A stretch of DNA of 48,239 bases from Nitrospirota bacterium (GTDB taxonomy: Bacteria; Nitrospirota; Thermodesulfovibrionia; UBA6902). Positions 30,907 to 38,769 of the stretch are shown here, in pieces. Location of the stretch: positions 1-48,239 of the forward strand of contig JACQXG010000080.1 of NCBI GenBank assembly GCA_016208905.1, read 5' to 3'. Each line of letters begins with the position of its first letter. Position 1 is the first letter of the stretch. The translations under genes and the position numbers were made by a program. The notes below the pieces were generated by a model that did no database searches, was not told where the DNA came from, and worked only from the letters and a program-made list of their open reading frames with translations.

Positions 30907-32475
30907 TCAGCAGGCCGATTGTTTCATAGACATCAAAACAATTCCGATGGCAATCATAATTTCATACTCGCCCAGTCCCAGCGCAGGATTCAGCCATTTG
31001 CCTCCGTGTATCTCGCTCCAGAGCATAAGGTTATAGAGATAGGAAACAGGACGGCGGTCAGTGTTCAGCTCCTTTATCCGGCCCAGGCGTCCCTTGACCA
31101 TGCTGACCTGCAAAGGCGAAAAAGCATCTTTCAGGATATACGGGCGGAAATATTTCGTATCAATCCCCCTCTTTAAAAATCTTCCGGTGAGCGCGTCCGG
31201 GTCTGTTTCAACGGGCGCGTCGGAGGCAAGGATGATCCCGTACTCTTCTGAAGATACCCCGACATATGGAAAGACCTCTTTCAGCGATGCATAAACAGAG
31301 CCGTTTGCAGTCTGCATCCTGCGGCTGATATAACCGTATGAGACCGGCAGGCTCATAAAAAGAAGGCCATGCCCTTTGAGCGCTGATTTTGTCTCTGAAA
31401 AGAATTCCCTCGTATAATACCTGTTTACGTTCGCGGTAGACGGTTCCGGTATATTCAGCACAATCAGGTCATAGTTGTCTGCTCGAAGCGATTTTATGTA
31501 TCTCCTGGCATCAATATGAAATATTTTTACACGCGGGTCGTTCAAATATTCTCTGTCTTCGCGGCTCAGGAGCTCTCTTGAAATTTCTATTACGGCAGGG
31601 TCTATTTCCACGAAGTCGATCCCGGAGACCGGGTATTTCAGAAACTCTCTTATTACAGCAGGAGAACCTCCGACAACCAATATCTTCCCGGCATCAGGAT
31701 GAAGAGACATCGGAAGATGTGTCTTCATCTCCTCTGCCTGCGGGTCGGGGTAAGAAAATTGAAACTTCTCTGAAGAATAGATATTCAACTGGTCATTTGT
31801 CTTCAGGACCATTATTTCTCCGTATCGTGATTCAGACCGTTTTATAAGTTCAATTCCCTTGTGCTGGTGTGAATGCAGAAAATTCATGCTGCCGTAATAA
31901 AAGACCACCGGTAAAGTAAAGAGCAGCAGAACAGCTTTCTTTCTCAATAAATAAAATGAAACAAAGATGTTTATGATCGCAGTCAGCATTACAAGTTTAT
32001 ATATGTCGATATTGCCTGCAAGAAAAAAAGTGAAACATGCGCCCCCTGCAAAGGCACCCGCAGCTTCAAGGCTGTAGACATCCGCTGCTTTTTCGCGGAG
32101 GTAAGATACGGCAAGAGGAAACTGGGTCCCGATTGATATACACAGCGCTGACATGGCAAACACTGTCCAGAGTATAGTCATGGGGAGGGGAATTACTTCT
32201 CCCAGTCCAAAACCGGTCATCGGTCTGATAACTTTTATGAACAGTATTGTTGCCTGTGAAAGGAGAGAGACAAGCAGGAAGGACCATCCGAAGGCATTTT
32301 TAAACCTGAGCTTTGAACCGGACCAGCTGCCCACGGCCACAAAGACCAGCCATACAGCAAGAGTAATCCCTATTATAAGTTCGTTTCCTGAGAATGTTGC
32401 AAGGAGCTGCCGCAGACATAATATCTGCAGAATAATGGAACTTGCCCCCATTATTATGACGGGAAAATACAGCAT
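30907..32475 (-). CDS. Membrane-fused spermidine-synthase-like protein (N-terminal part)
   Basis: A 522-residue protein. About six membrane helices (3-195) precede a Rossmann methyltransferase-fold domain of the spermidine synthase superfamily (about 215-420). It has the nucleotide motif VVGGSPAVIREFL (267-279), the acidic VEIDP (289-293) and a DAR motif (322-324). The catalytic aspartate of true aminopropyltransferases (the D of DxTDP) is replaced by N341 in LNIPEPSTANVNRYYT, so polyamine synthesis is doubtful. The last residues contain the start of another helix and then a frameshift-like end; the ORF at 30500 continues the fold. It is the first gene of the operon leading to amrS and Memo-AMMECR1. 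Confidence 0.82.
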   Translation of the reverse strand: MLYFPVIIMGASSIILQILCLRQLLATFSGNELIIGITLAVWLVFVAVGSWSGSKLRFKNAFGWSFLLVSLLSQATILFIKVIRPMTGFGLGEVIPLPMTILWTVFAMSALCISIGTQFPLAVSYLREKAADVYSLEAAGAFAGGACFTFFLAGNIDIYKLVMLTAIINIFVSFYLLRKKAVLLLFTLPVVFYYGSMNFLHSHQHKGIELIKRSESRYGEIMVLKTNDQLNIYSSEKFQFSYPDPQAEEMKTHLPMSLHPDAGKILVVGGSPAVIREFLKYPVSGIDFVEIDPAVIEISRELLSREDREYLNDPRVKIFHIDARRYIKSLRADNYDLIVLNIPEPSTANVNRYYTREFFSETKSALKGHGLLFMSLPVSYGYISRRMQTANGSVYASLKEVFPYVGVSSEEYGIILASDAPVETDPDALTGRFLKRGIDTKYFRPYILKDAFSPLQVSMVKGRLGRIKELNTDRRPVSYLYNLMLWSEIHGGKWLNPALGLGEYEIMIAIGIVLMSMKQSAC

Positions 32476-32562
32476 GATAATAAAATATAAATAAGATTTT
32501 GCTGAATAGCAAATTAGTTCAGGAAGAGATATTAAAACTTATTTTTGATCTGTTGATGAAAA

Positions 32563-32721
32563 GCCTGTGGAGGGCTGATTAAAAAATTCATAATTCGATA
32601 AGACTTTTAATTGCATATTGCCGGTTATTATCCTTATATACCGCTGATCAAATATCAGTCATGCAGATATAAGGCTGCGCTATTGTACCGACATGACTTT
32701 TTAAATCAGCCCTCCACCGGC
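32563..32721. repeat. Long-range inverted repeat with nested hairpins
   Basis: Bases 32563-32580 and 32704-32721 are inverted repeats with one mismatch over 18 bp (core tggagggctgatt). Between them lie smaller stems, such as ccttatat/atataagg and ctgat/atcag. The element fills the gap between the divergently placed operon starts and the membrane protein gene at 32736. It could be a MITE-like element or a structured RNA. Confidence 0.6.
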
Positions 32722-32735
32722 TTGAATTAAGATAT

Positions 32736-33188
32736 TCATAGTCCACCATGCAATAAATGAAAAGGCCACAAACGCAAACCGATAATTTCCCCCATATGCC
32801 TGCCTGGGAAAATATCAATGCCTAATGATATCTTTAAGACATAAAGTCCGATAATCAACAGCGCTGTAAAAGCAAAAATGACGGCCGCAGACACAAACAT
32901 AAAATAAATAAGATTACCCAGTGCATTCATTTTTCCTCTGCGCTCTTCCTCAATGTCCTGCACGAAAGCGCGGCGGTCACGTCCTACAAAAAAAACAAAA
33001 TACAGCCTTGAAAAATAAAGGTAGATTTTCCCCCGGACATCGACGGCATGCTTTGTCCTCAGTTGACACGCATCTATCGCACCTTCTATCGCTGACAACT
33101 GTTCAGGCGAAAGAGACTTAAGTACGTTAAAATCAATTTTATTCAAAACGTAATAACATAAAGCATCAATGTTTTTATTGCCGTTCAT
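32736..33188 (-). CDS. Hypothetical membrane protein
   Basis: A 150-residue protein. The N-terminal half is soluble and helical (LSPEQLSAIEGAID, then a basic VRGKIYLYFSRLYFVFF stretch and an acidic EEERR segment); one or two membrane helices lie at about 94-120, and the C-terminal tail is rich in glycine and leucine. I do not recognise a named family. It stands alone upstream of the aromatic amino acid operon, on the opposite strand. Confidence 0.6.
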   Translation of the reverse strand: MNGNKNIDALCYYVLNKIDFNVLKSLSPEQLSAIEGAIDACQLRTKHAVDVRGKIYLYFSRLYFVFFVGRDRRAFVQDIEEERRGKMNALGNLIYFMFVSAAVIFAFTALLIIGLYVLKISLGIDIFPGRHMGEIIGLRLWPFHLLHGGL

Positions 33189-33300
33189 AAAAATTGCTCC
33201 CTTCTTGCAGGATATTATTTAAATATTACTCCTCATTTGGGCAGCACGCAAGCCGGCAGGGCATCTTAACGATTAAACATTCATAAAGAGCTAAATAATT

Positions 33301-33321
33301 CCCCCCTTTGCTAAAGGGGGG
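33301..33321. repeat. Short GC-rich hairpin
   Basis: The sequence ccccccttt (33301-33309) pairs with aaagggggg (33313-33321) around a 3-nt loop. It may terminate transcription or be a dispersed repeat; no long T-tract follows on either strand. Confidence 0.55.
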
Positions 33322-33369
33322 ATATTACCACCCGAAACTGAATGGTTACCTCATGCTCATAATCATCCC

Positions 33370-33398
33370 TTGAAAAAACTTGGTTTTTATTGCTAAAT
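33370..33398 (+). promoter_or_regulatory. Candidate promoter of the aromatic amino acid operon
   Basis: TTGAAA at 33370-33375 is followed after 17-18 bp by CTAAAT/TAAATT. This would start a transcript about 40-50 nt before the pheA start. Only the -35 is a good match. Confidence 0.35.
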
Positions 33399-33446
33399 TA
33401 ACCTGCAACATCTTCAATAATTAAATATTTGTATTACAGGCGGTGA

Positions 33447-34517
33447 ATGATGTCCGAGCTGGACAGGCTTCGTGAGAAAATTGATGATATCGACCTGAAG
33501 ATCGTCGAATTATTAAATAGGAGAACAGAGATCGTCCTGGAAGTTGGAAAGACGAAACTGGATAAGCACTTAAAGATCCATTCTCCTGAAAGAGAACGGG
33601 CCATTCTCAGGAGGATAAGGGAGCGCAACCAGGGTCCGTTCCCGAACGAACCCCTGAAATTAATTTTTGAAGAGATCATTTCCGCGTCCCTCGCCCTGCA
33701 GCAGCCTTTAAAGGTCGCTTACCTGGGGCCTTCGGCTACCTTTACTAATCTTGCCGCGAGAAGGCAGTTCGGTTCTTCAACGCATTACCTGCCTGAAAGC
33801 ACAATAAAGGAAGTATTCGAAGCTGTCAGCAGGGACAAGGCTGTCTACGGGGTAGTGCCTATTGAAAACTCAACCGAAGGCGTGGTCAATTACACGCTGG
33901 ACATGTTCATTGATTCGGACCTGAATATCGCCTTTGAGATCATGATGCCGATAATACATAATCTCCTGTCAAAAACGGGCAATATGTCCGATATCAAAAA
34001 AATCTATTCTCACGCCCAGGCCAAGGCCCAGTGCAGGGGCTGGCTCAACAAGAACCTGCCCGGTGTTCCGGTTATAGAAGAACTCAGCACTGCCGCGGCT
34101 GCCAAACGCGTTGTAAAAGATACGTCTGCCGCAGCAGTCGCAAGTGAACTTGCCGCTTCTGAATACAATTTACAATTCATCGAAAGAGGCATTGAAGACA
34201 ATAAAAACAATTACACGCGCTTCCTTGTCATTGCAAAGGATTCGCCGGGAAAGACAGGCAGTGACAAGACATCAATAATGTTTTCCATAAAAGACCAGCC
34301 CGGGTCACTTTATTCGATATTAAGGTCCTTTGCCAGGCACAAGATCAACCTCACTAAAATCGAATCAAGGCCGTCAAGAAGAAAGGCCTGGGAATATATA
34401 TTTTTTGTAGATATGGAAGGCCACACCGAAGACAAAGGGGTCAAAAAGGCAGTTAACGAGGTAAAAAAGGATTGCCTGTTTCTTAAAGTACTGGGGTCCT
34501 ATCCATCGGCAGAATAA
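33447..34517 (+). CDS. pheA: Chorismate mutase / prephenate dehydratase (P-protein)
   Basis: A 356-residue bifunctional enzyme of phenylalanine synthesis. An AroQ-type chorismate mutase occupies 1-85 (LDRLREKIDDIDLKIVELLNRR). The prephenate dehydratase domain (about 88-270) begins KVAYLGPSATFTN and includes VPIENSTEGVV and NNYTRFLVI. The ACT domain (280-356) carries the phenylalanine-binding ESRP motif, so feedback inhibition by phenylalanine is expected. It leads a plus-strand run with hisC, tyrA and aroA. No DAHP synthase gene is between them, unlike in many relatives. Two adjacent ATG codons start the frame. Confidence 0.95.
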   Translation: MMSELDRLREKIDDIDLKIVELLNRRTEIVLEVGKTKLDKHLKIHSPERERAILRRIRERNQGPFPNEPLKLIFEEIISASLALQQPLKVAYLGPSATFTNLAARRQFGSSTHYLPESTIKEVFEAVSRDKAVYGVVPIENSTEGVVNYTLDMFIDSDLNIAFEIMMPIIHNLLSKTGNMSDIKKIYSHAQAKAQCRGWLNKNLPGVPVIEELSTAAAAKRVVKDTSAAAVASELAASEYNLQFIERGIEDNKNNYTRFLVIAKDSPGKTGSDKTSIMFSIKDQPGSLYSILRSFARHKINLTKIESRPSRRKAWEYIFFVDMEGHTEDKGVKKAVNEVKKDCLFLKVLGSYPSAE

Positions 34518-34524
34518 AAAAATA

Positions 34525-34585
34525 AGGATTCAAGGGGCCAAGTGAAGGCATACCATACTCTTTTTCACTTGAACCCTGGAATCCT
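34525..34585. repeat. Imperfect inverted repeat between pheA and hisC
   Basis: Bases 34525-34546 and 34564-34585 are imperfect inverted repeats (aggattc...aagtgaa / ttcactt...aatcct). It fills most of the 89-bp gap between two operon genes and looks like a dispersed element rather than a terminator. Confidence 0.55.
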
Positions 34586-34606
34586 GGAACCCTTTCATAA
34601 AACCGA

Positions 34607-35692
34607 ATGTTACAAGCGCCAGACCACATAAAAAGCATCAAGCCGTATGTACCGGGCAAGCCTGTAGAAGAACTTGAGAGGGAGCTTGGGATCACGGATT
34701 CAATAAAGCTCGCCTCCAATGAAAACCCCCTGGGCCCCTCGCCTCGCGCCATTAAAGCCTTGCGAAAAGGCGTTGCCGGTTTAAACAGGTACCCTGACGG
34801 AAACTGTTTTTATTTAAGAAACGCCCTGTCGGAAAAATTAAGTATAAACGGCAGCGACATCATTTTCGGCAACGGGTCCAACGAAATTATCGAACTTGCA
34901 GTCAGGACTTTTCTCGGACCGGGAGATGAAGCAATCATGGCCCACCCCTCATTTGTAGTTTATTCCATGATTGTTCAGGCAGTAAAAGGTGAAAGCATAA
35001 TTGTGCCTCTCAGAGAATGGCGTCATGACCTTGAGGCCATGGCATCAAAAATGACAGACAAGACAAAAATTATTTTCATTGCAAATCCCAATAATCCAAC
35101 AGGCACTATAAATACAAAGGAAGAGATGGACTCCTTAATGGAAAAAGTGCCTGACAGTGTGCTGGTTGTCGTTGATGAAGCGTATTATGAATATGTCAGG
35201 TCCGCAGATTATGCCGACAGCATGAAACATTACAGACAGGGAAGGAATATACTCATTCTCAGGACATTTTCCAAAATATACGGTCTGGCAGGACTCAGGG
35301 TCGGTTATGGAATTTCAAAGGCTGAAATAATAGCAGAGATGAACAAGGTCCGTCAGCCGTTCAATGTAAATTCACTGGCCCAAATTGCGGCAGGCGCGGC
35401 GCTGGAAGATCAGGCTCATATTGCGAAAACAAGAAAGATCAATGAGAGGGGGATGAAATACCTGTGCAGGGAATTAAAGGCGCTGAAAATCCATTTCATA
35501 CCGTCAGAAGCTAATTTTATTTATGTCCCCCTTGATGATGACGCAGCCCTTCAAATATATAATGATCTCCTGAAAGAAGGAGTCATTGTCAGGCCCATGG
35601 GGCCTCGTGCAATCCGCATTACAGTAGGGCTTCCCGGAGAAAACAAAAAGCTCATAGAAGCGCTGAGAAAGATTCGGGACAACTACCATTAA
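34607..35692 (+). CDS. hisC: Histidinol-phosphate / aromatic aminotransferase
   Basis: A 361-residue PLP-dependent class I/II aminotransferase, normal length for HisC. Visible are the substrate-side SNENPLGPSP (38-47), the NPNNPTGT loop (160-167), DEAYYEY (190-196) and the PLP lysine K223 in RTFSKIYGLAGLRVGYG. HisC proteins can transaminate imidazole-acetol phosphate, phenylpyruvate and hydroxyphenylpyruvate. Lying between pheA and tyrA with no his genes near, it most likely supplies the last step of phenylalanine and tyrosine synthesis, perhaps in addition to histidine. Confidence 0.92.
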   Translation: MLQAPDHIKSIKPYVPGKPVEELERELGITDSIKLASNENPLGPSPRAIKALRKGVAGLNRYPDGNCFYLRNALSEKLSINGSDIIFGNGSNEIIELAVRTFLGPGDEAIMAHPSFVVYSMIVQAVKGESIIVPLREWRHDLEAMASKMTDKTKIIFIANPNNPTGTINTKEEMDSLMEKVPDSVLVVVDEAYYEYVRSADYADSMKHYRQGRNILILRTFSKIYGLAGLRVGYGISKAEIIAEMNKVRQPFNVNSLAQIAAGAALEDQAHIAKTRKINERGMKYLCRELKALKIHFIPSEANFIYVPLDDDAALQIYNDLLKEGVIVRPMGPRAIRITVGLPGENKKLIEALRKIRDNYH

Positions 35693-35757
35693 GAATTTTC
35701 TTGATTAATTCATTATAATTATTGCTTGCATAAATTTTTATTTATAAGGCCCATATT

Positions 35758-36612
35758 ATGAATTTTAAGAAAATAACAATAATCGGGATCGGACTGATCG
35801 GCAGCTCTTTTGCCCTTGCCTTGAAAAAAGAGGGGTTCAACGGGAACATAACCGGGGTGGGCAGAAATGAAGGAAACCTTATTAAGGCAAAAGAGATAGG
35901 TATTGTAGATGATTATTCAACATCGCATGCTGAAGGGGTAATCGATGCTGACCTGATTGTGCTGGCTTCACCGGTAGGACAGTTTGAAGAGATTGTAATA
36001 AACATAAAAGACAATATTAAAAAAGGCGCGATTGTTACGGATGTCGGGAGTGTCAAGGCCGGGGTACTGAAGAAGATCGTGCCGCTGATGCCTGAGGGCG
36101 TAAGCTTTGTCGGGGGTCATCCGATTGCAGGGAAGGAATGTTCAGGCATACATGCTGCCACACCCGACCTGTTCAACAATGCAAAGTGCATTATTACCCC
36201 TGAAGAAAATACCAGCAAAGATGCCCTTGAGAAGGTAATAGATATCTGGAAGAAGACCGGAGCTGTAACTGTTCTCATGAGTCCTGAGGAGCATGACCTT
36301 GTTTTTGCCGCTGTAAGTCACCTGCCCCATGTGGTTGCATATGCCCTGGTCAATTCCATACTGGATGTGGACGAAGGCATTCTTAAGCACGGAGGCAGGG
36401 GACTGAAGGACATGACAAGGATCGCACTGAGCCCCACGGAACTGTGGCGGGACATATGTTCTTATAACAAAGACGACATCTTAACTACACTAAGGAAATT
36501 CTCATCCTCGATCACGCATATCATAAACCTCTTTGAGGAATCAGACTGGGCAGGTCTTGAAAAAGAATTTACAAGGGCCAAAAAGGCGAGACAGAGCATT
36601 GAACCGGATTAG
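35758..36612 (+). CDS. tyrA: Prephenate dehydrogenase
   Basis: A 284-residue NAD(P)-dependent dehydrogenase that converts prephenate (or arogenate) to the tyrosine precursor. The Rossmann motif is GIGLIGSS (10-17). The family's DVGSVKAGVL (94-103) and GGHPIAGKECSG (118-129) motifs are present, as is HLPHVVAYAL. No ACT domain follows, so feedback control must differ from that of PheA. Its 3' end overlaps the start of aroA by 14 bp, so the genes are co-translated. Confidence 0.94.
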   Translation: MNFKKITIIGIGLIGSSFALALKKEGFNGNITGVGRNEGNLIKAKEIGIVDDYSTSHAEGVIDADLIVLASPVGQFEEIVINIKDNIKKGAIVTDVGSVKAGVLKKIVPLMPEGVSFVGGHPIAGKECSGIHAATPDLFNNAKCIITPEENTSKDALEKVIDIWKKTGAVTVLMSPEEHDLVFAAVSHLPHVVAYALVNSILDVDEGILKHGGRGLKDMTRIALSPTELWRDICSYNKDDILTTLRKFSSSITHIINLFEESDWAGLEKEFTRAKKARQSIEPD

Positions 36613-37900
36613 CATAAAATATAAAGGCCCCCTGCGCGGGGAAGTAACCACCCCCCCTGACAAATCAATATCTCACCGGGCGATAATGTTTTCTTCTCTT
36701 GCAGAGGGGCGGAGCGTTGTCCGGAATTTTCTTCAGGCGGAAGATCCACTGAGGACGCTTGAGGCATTTAAGCAGATGGGGGTCGAAATCAGGGGTCAGG
36801 GGTCAGGGGTCAGGGGTCAGAACAGCGAAATAATAATCCAGGGCAAAGGGCTTCACGGACTCACTCAACCAAAGAATATTATTGATTGCGGCAACTCTGG
36901 CACCACGATGAGGCTCCTCAGCGGTGTGCTTGCGGCGCAGCCTTTTCCCTCTACCCTTACAGGCGATTCATCGCTCAGGAGCAGGCCTATGAAAAGGGTC
37001 ATTACCCCGCTTTCTGAAATGGGAGCTGTCATTGAATCGGAAAACGGATTCCCCCCGCTCAGGATTAAGGGCAGTAAATTAACACCTATCAGCTATAAAT
37101 CTCCGGTGGCCAGCGCGCAGGTCAAATCGGCAATCATGCTTGCAGGGCTATACTGCGATGGCATCACTACAGTAATTGAGCCCGGCAAGTCAAGGGACCA
37201 TACGGAACGAATGCTCAAGGCAAGCGGTGTCGATATAAGCATAAAAGACCTTGAAGTAAGCGTCAGGGGCATTGCATCATTAAAACCCATGGATATAACT
37301 GTACCCGGAGACCTTTCGTCTGCGGCATTTTTTATTGTCGCAGGGCTTCTTGTTCCGCAGTCTGAAATATTAATTAAGAATACCGGGATAAATCCTACAA
37401 GGTCCGGACTGATTGATGTCCTTCATCTCATGGGCGCACAAATAAGACTCGAAAATGAAAGAGTTGTCTCCGGCGAACCTGTCGCTGATCTGTCTGTGAA
37501 ATATTCTCACCTGAAAGGAGTAGACATAGGAGTCGGCCTCGTTCTCAGGGCAATTGATGAATTCCCTATTATATGCGTTGCTGCGGCAAAGGCCGCGGGA
37601 ACGACAAGAATAACAGGGGCAAAGGAATTGAGGGTAAAGGAATCCGACCGGATAGCCTCAATGGCTGCCGAACTGCGGAAGATGGACGTGAATATTGAAG
37701 AGCTTGAAGATGGTCTTATTATCGAGGGACGCGAAGATCTTAAACCTGCTGCAGCCGTAAGTTACGGAGACCACAGGATCGCAATGTCCATGCTGATTGC
37801 AGGGCTTACCGCTTCAGGTGAAACAACAGTTGATGATGCGGACTGTGTGAATACATCGTTCCCCGGATTTATGGAAATGCTGAAGAGTCTTGGAGCATGA
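36599..37900 (+). CDS. aroA: 3-Phosphoshikimate 1-carboxyvinyltransferase (EPSP synthase)
   Basis: A 433-residue EPSP synthase, normal length. I chose the TTG at 36599, because the product then starts as in homologues a few residues before DKSISHRA (21-28); longer frames add sequence that only reads tyrA in another phase. Later motifs: DCGNSGTTMRLL (97-108), KSRDHTERML, and near the end GDHRIAMS. An in-frame insertion of about 11 residues (RGQGSGVRGQN, about 65-75) comes from a heptamer tandem repeat in the DNA. Its stop overlaps the cmk start in ATGA. The enzyme makes the precursor of chorismate used by PheA and TyrA. Confidence 0.94.
   Translation: MNRISIKYKGPLRGEVTTPPDKSISHRAIMFSSLAEGRSVVRNFLQAEDPLRTLEAFKQMGVEIRGQGSGVRGQNSEIIIQGKGLHGLTQPKNIIDCGNSGTTMRLLSGVLAAQPFPSTLTGDSSLRSRPMKRVITPLSEMGAVIESENGFPPLRIKGSKLTPISYKSPVASAQVKSAIMLAGLYCDGITTVIEPGKSRDHTERMLKASGVDISIKDLEVSVRGIASLKPMDITVPGDLSSAAFFIVAGLLVPQSEILIKNTGINPTRSGLIDVLHLMGAQIRLENERVVSGEPVADLSVKYSHLKGVDIGVGLVLRAIDEFPIICVAAAKAAGTTRITGAKELRVKESDRIASMAAELRKMDVNIEELEDGLIIEGREDLKPAAAVSYGDHRIAMSMLIAGLTASGETTVDDADCVNTSFPGFMEMLKSLGA
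36791..36820. repeat. Heptamer tandem repeat inside aroA
   Basis: Four copies of aggggtc plus two bases stand in the coding sequence and keep the frame. They encode an arginine/glycine/glutamine-rich loop absent from typical EPSP synthases. Confidence 0.85.
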
Positions 37901-38574
37901 AAAACGTAATAACCATAGACGGCCCTTCAGGTTCAGGCAAAGGGACAATTTCAAAACTCCTCGCCCTTAAACTCGGATACGACTATCTCGACACCGGGGC
38001 CCTGTACAGGGCAGTGGCCTGGAAAGTAAGAGAAAAAAAAACTGATCCTGAGAATGAAGAGGACCTCAAGAAGATATTAGGGAATATCAAAATAAACTTT
38101 AAGGGGGACAGAATTTTTGTGGACGGCACAGATGTTTCTTCTGATATAAGGACGGCTGAAATCGGGGAACTCAGTTCACAGGTTTCCGCTAAACCGGCTG
38201 TGAGGGCCGCCCTCTTTTCCCTTCAAAGGGAGATGGGTCTTCAGGGAAAAGTAGTGATCGAAGGCAGGGACACGGGCACCGTCATATTCCCCGAGGCGGA
38301 GAACAAATTCTATCTTGACGCCGGCATTGAAGAGAGGGCCAGGAGAAGATATGAAGAATTAAAGGACAGAGCACAGAACATAGAACACAGAACACAGACA
38401 GGGAACAATATGCTCACTATAGAGACTGTAATGGAGGACATAAGAAAACGTGACTTAAGGGACTCCTCAAGGGAAAGCTCACCATTGATGAAAACCGACG
38501 ACATGGTATATATTGATTCAACACATCTAAGTATAGAAGAGGTTGTTGCGAAGATACTTGATCATTTAAAGTGA
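37897..38574 (+). CDS. cmk: Cytidylate kinase
   Basis: A 225-residue (d)CMP kinase. The P-loop is GPSGSGKGT (9-17), followed by LDTGALYRAVAW. The substrate region IEGRDTGTVIFPEA (121-134) and the lid region RKRDLRDSSRESSPL (183-197) are intact. Between the helix EERARRRYEELK and the lid lies an unusual stretch of about 13 residues (157-169, RAQNIEHRTQTGN) encoded by an acagaaca-type tandem repeat. The aroA-cmk-plsC-ispH-rpsA order is typical of several anaerobic lineages. The start overlaps the aroA stop by 4 bp. Confidence 0.94.
   Translation: MKNVITIDGPSGSGKGTISKLLALKLGYDYLDTGALYRAVAWKVREKKTDPENEEDLKKILGNIKINFKGDRIFVDGTDVSSDIRTAEIGELSSQVSAKPAVRAALFSLQREMGLQGKVVIEGRDTGTVIFPEAENKFYLDAGIEERARRRYEELKDRAQNIEHRTQTGNNMLTIETVMEDIRKRDLRDSSRESSPLMKTDDMVYIDSTHLSIEEVVAKILDHLK
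38366..38400. repeat. Octamer-like tandem repeat inside cmk
   Basis: Degenerate copies of acagaaca / agaacac repeat about every 8 bp. The element keeps the reading frame of cmk and encodes a polar insertion. Confidence 0.75.
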
Positions 38575-38629
38575 CTTATTGAAATCAGAAGGTGAGAGAC
38601 GCTTGCAAATGGATAATAATGCCTGTACA

Positions 38630-38703
38630 TGTCATTTCGACCGAAGGGAGAAATCTTTTGTCGTCAACAACTTTCAAGACCTCTCTATTCGTTCGAGGTG
38701 ACA
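38630..38703. repeat. Hairpin-type dispersed element, copy A
   Basis: Arms of 28 bp (38630-38657 and 38676-38703) begin tgtcatttcga and end gagaaatctt, with mismatches mainly in the right arm. The same arms form the element at 46241-46313. It fills the gap between cmk and plsC. The features are those of a small non-autonomous (MITE- or REP-like) element. Confidence 0.75.
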
Positions 38704-38769
38704 GATACAGGACATTCTCAGGAAACTTATGATTTATAACTATTCCATAAAGAATTTTTATCTTCAAAA

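Noticed and set aside
36533-36598. Longer N terminus for aroA
   Set aside because: These 22 codons only re-read the end of tyrA in another frame; homologues start near the TTG at 36599.
36791-36820. CRISPR-like array
   Set aside because: The units are seven bases long with no spacers, so it is a simple tandem repeat.
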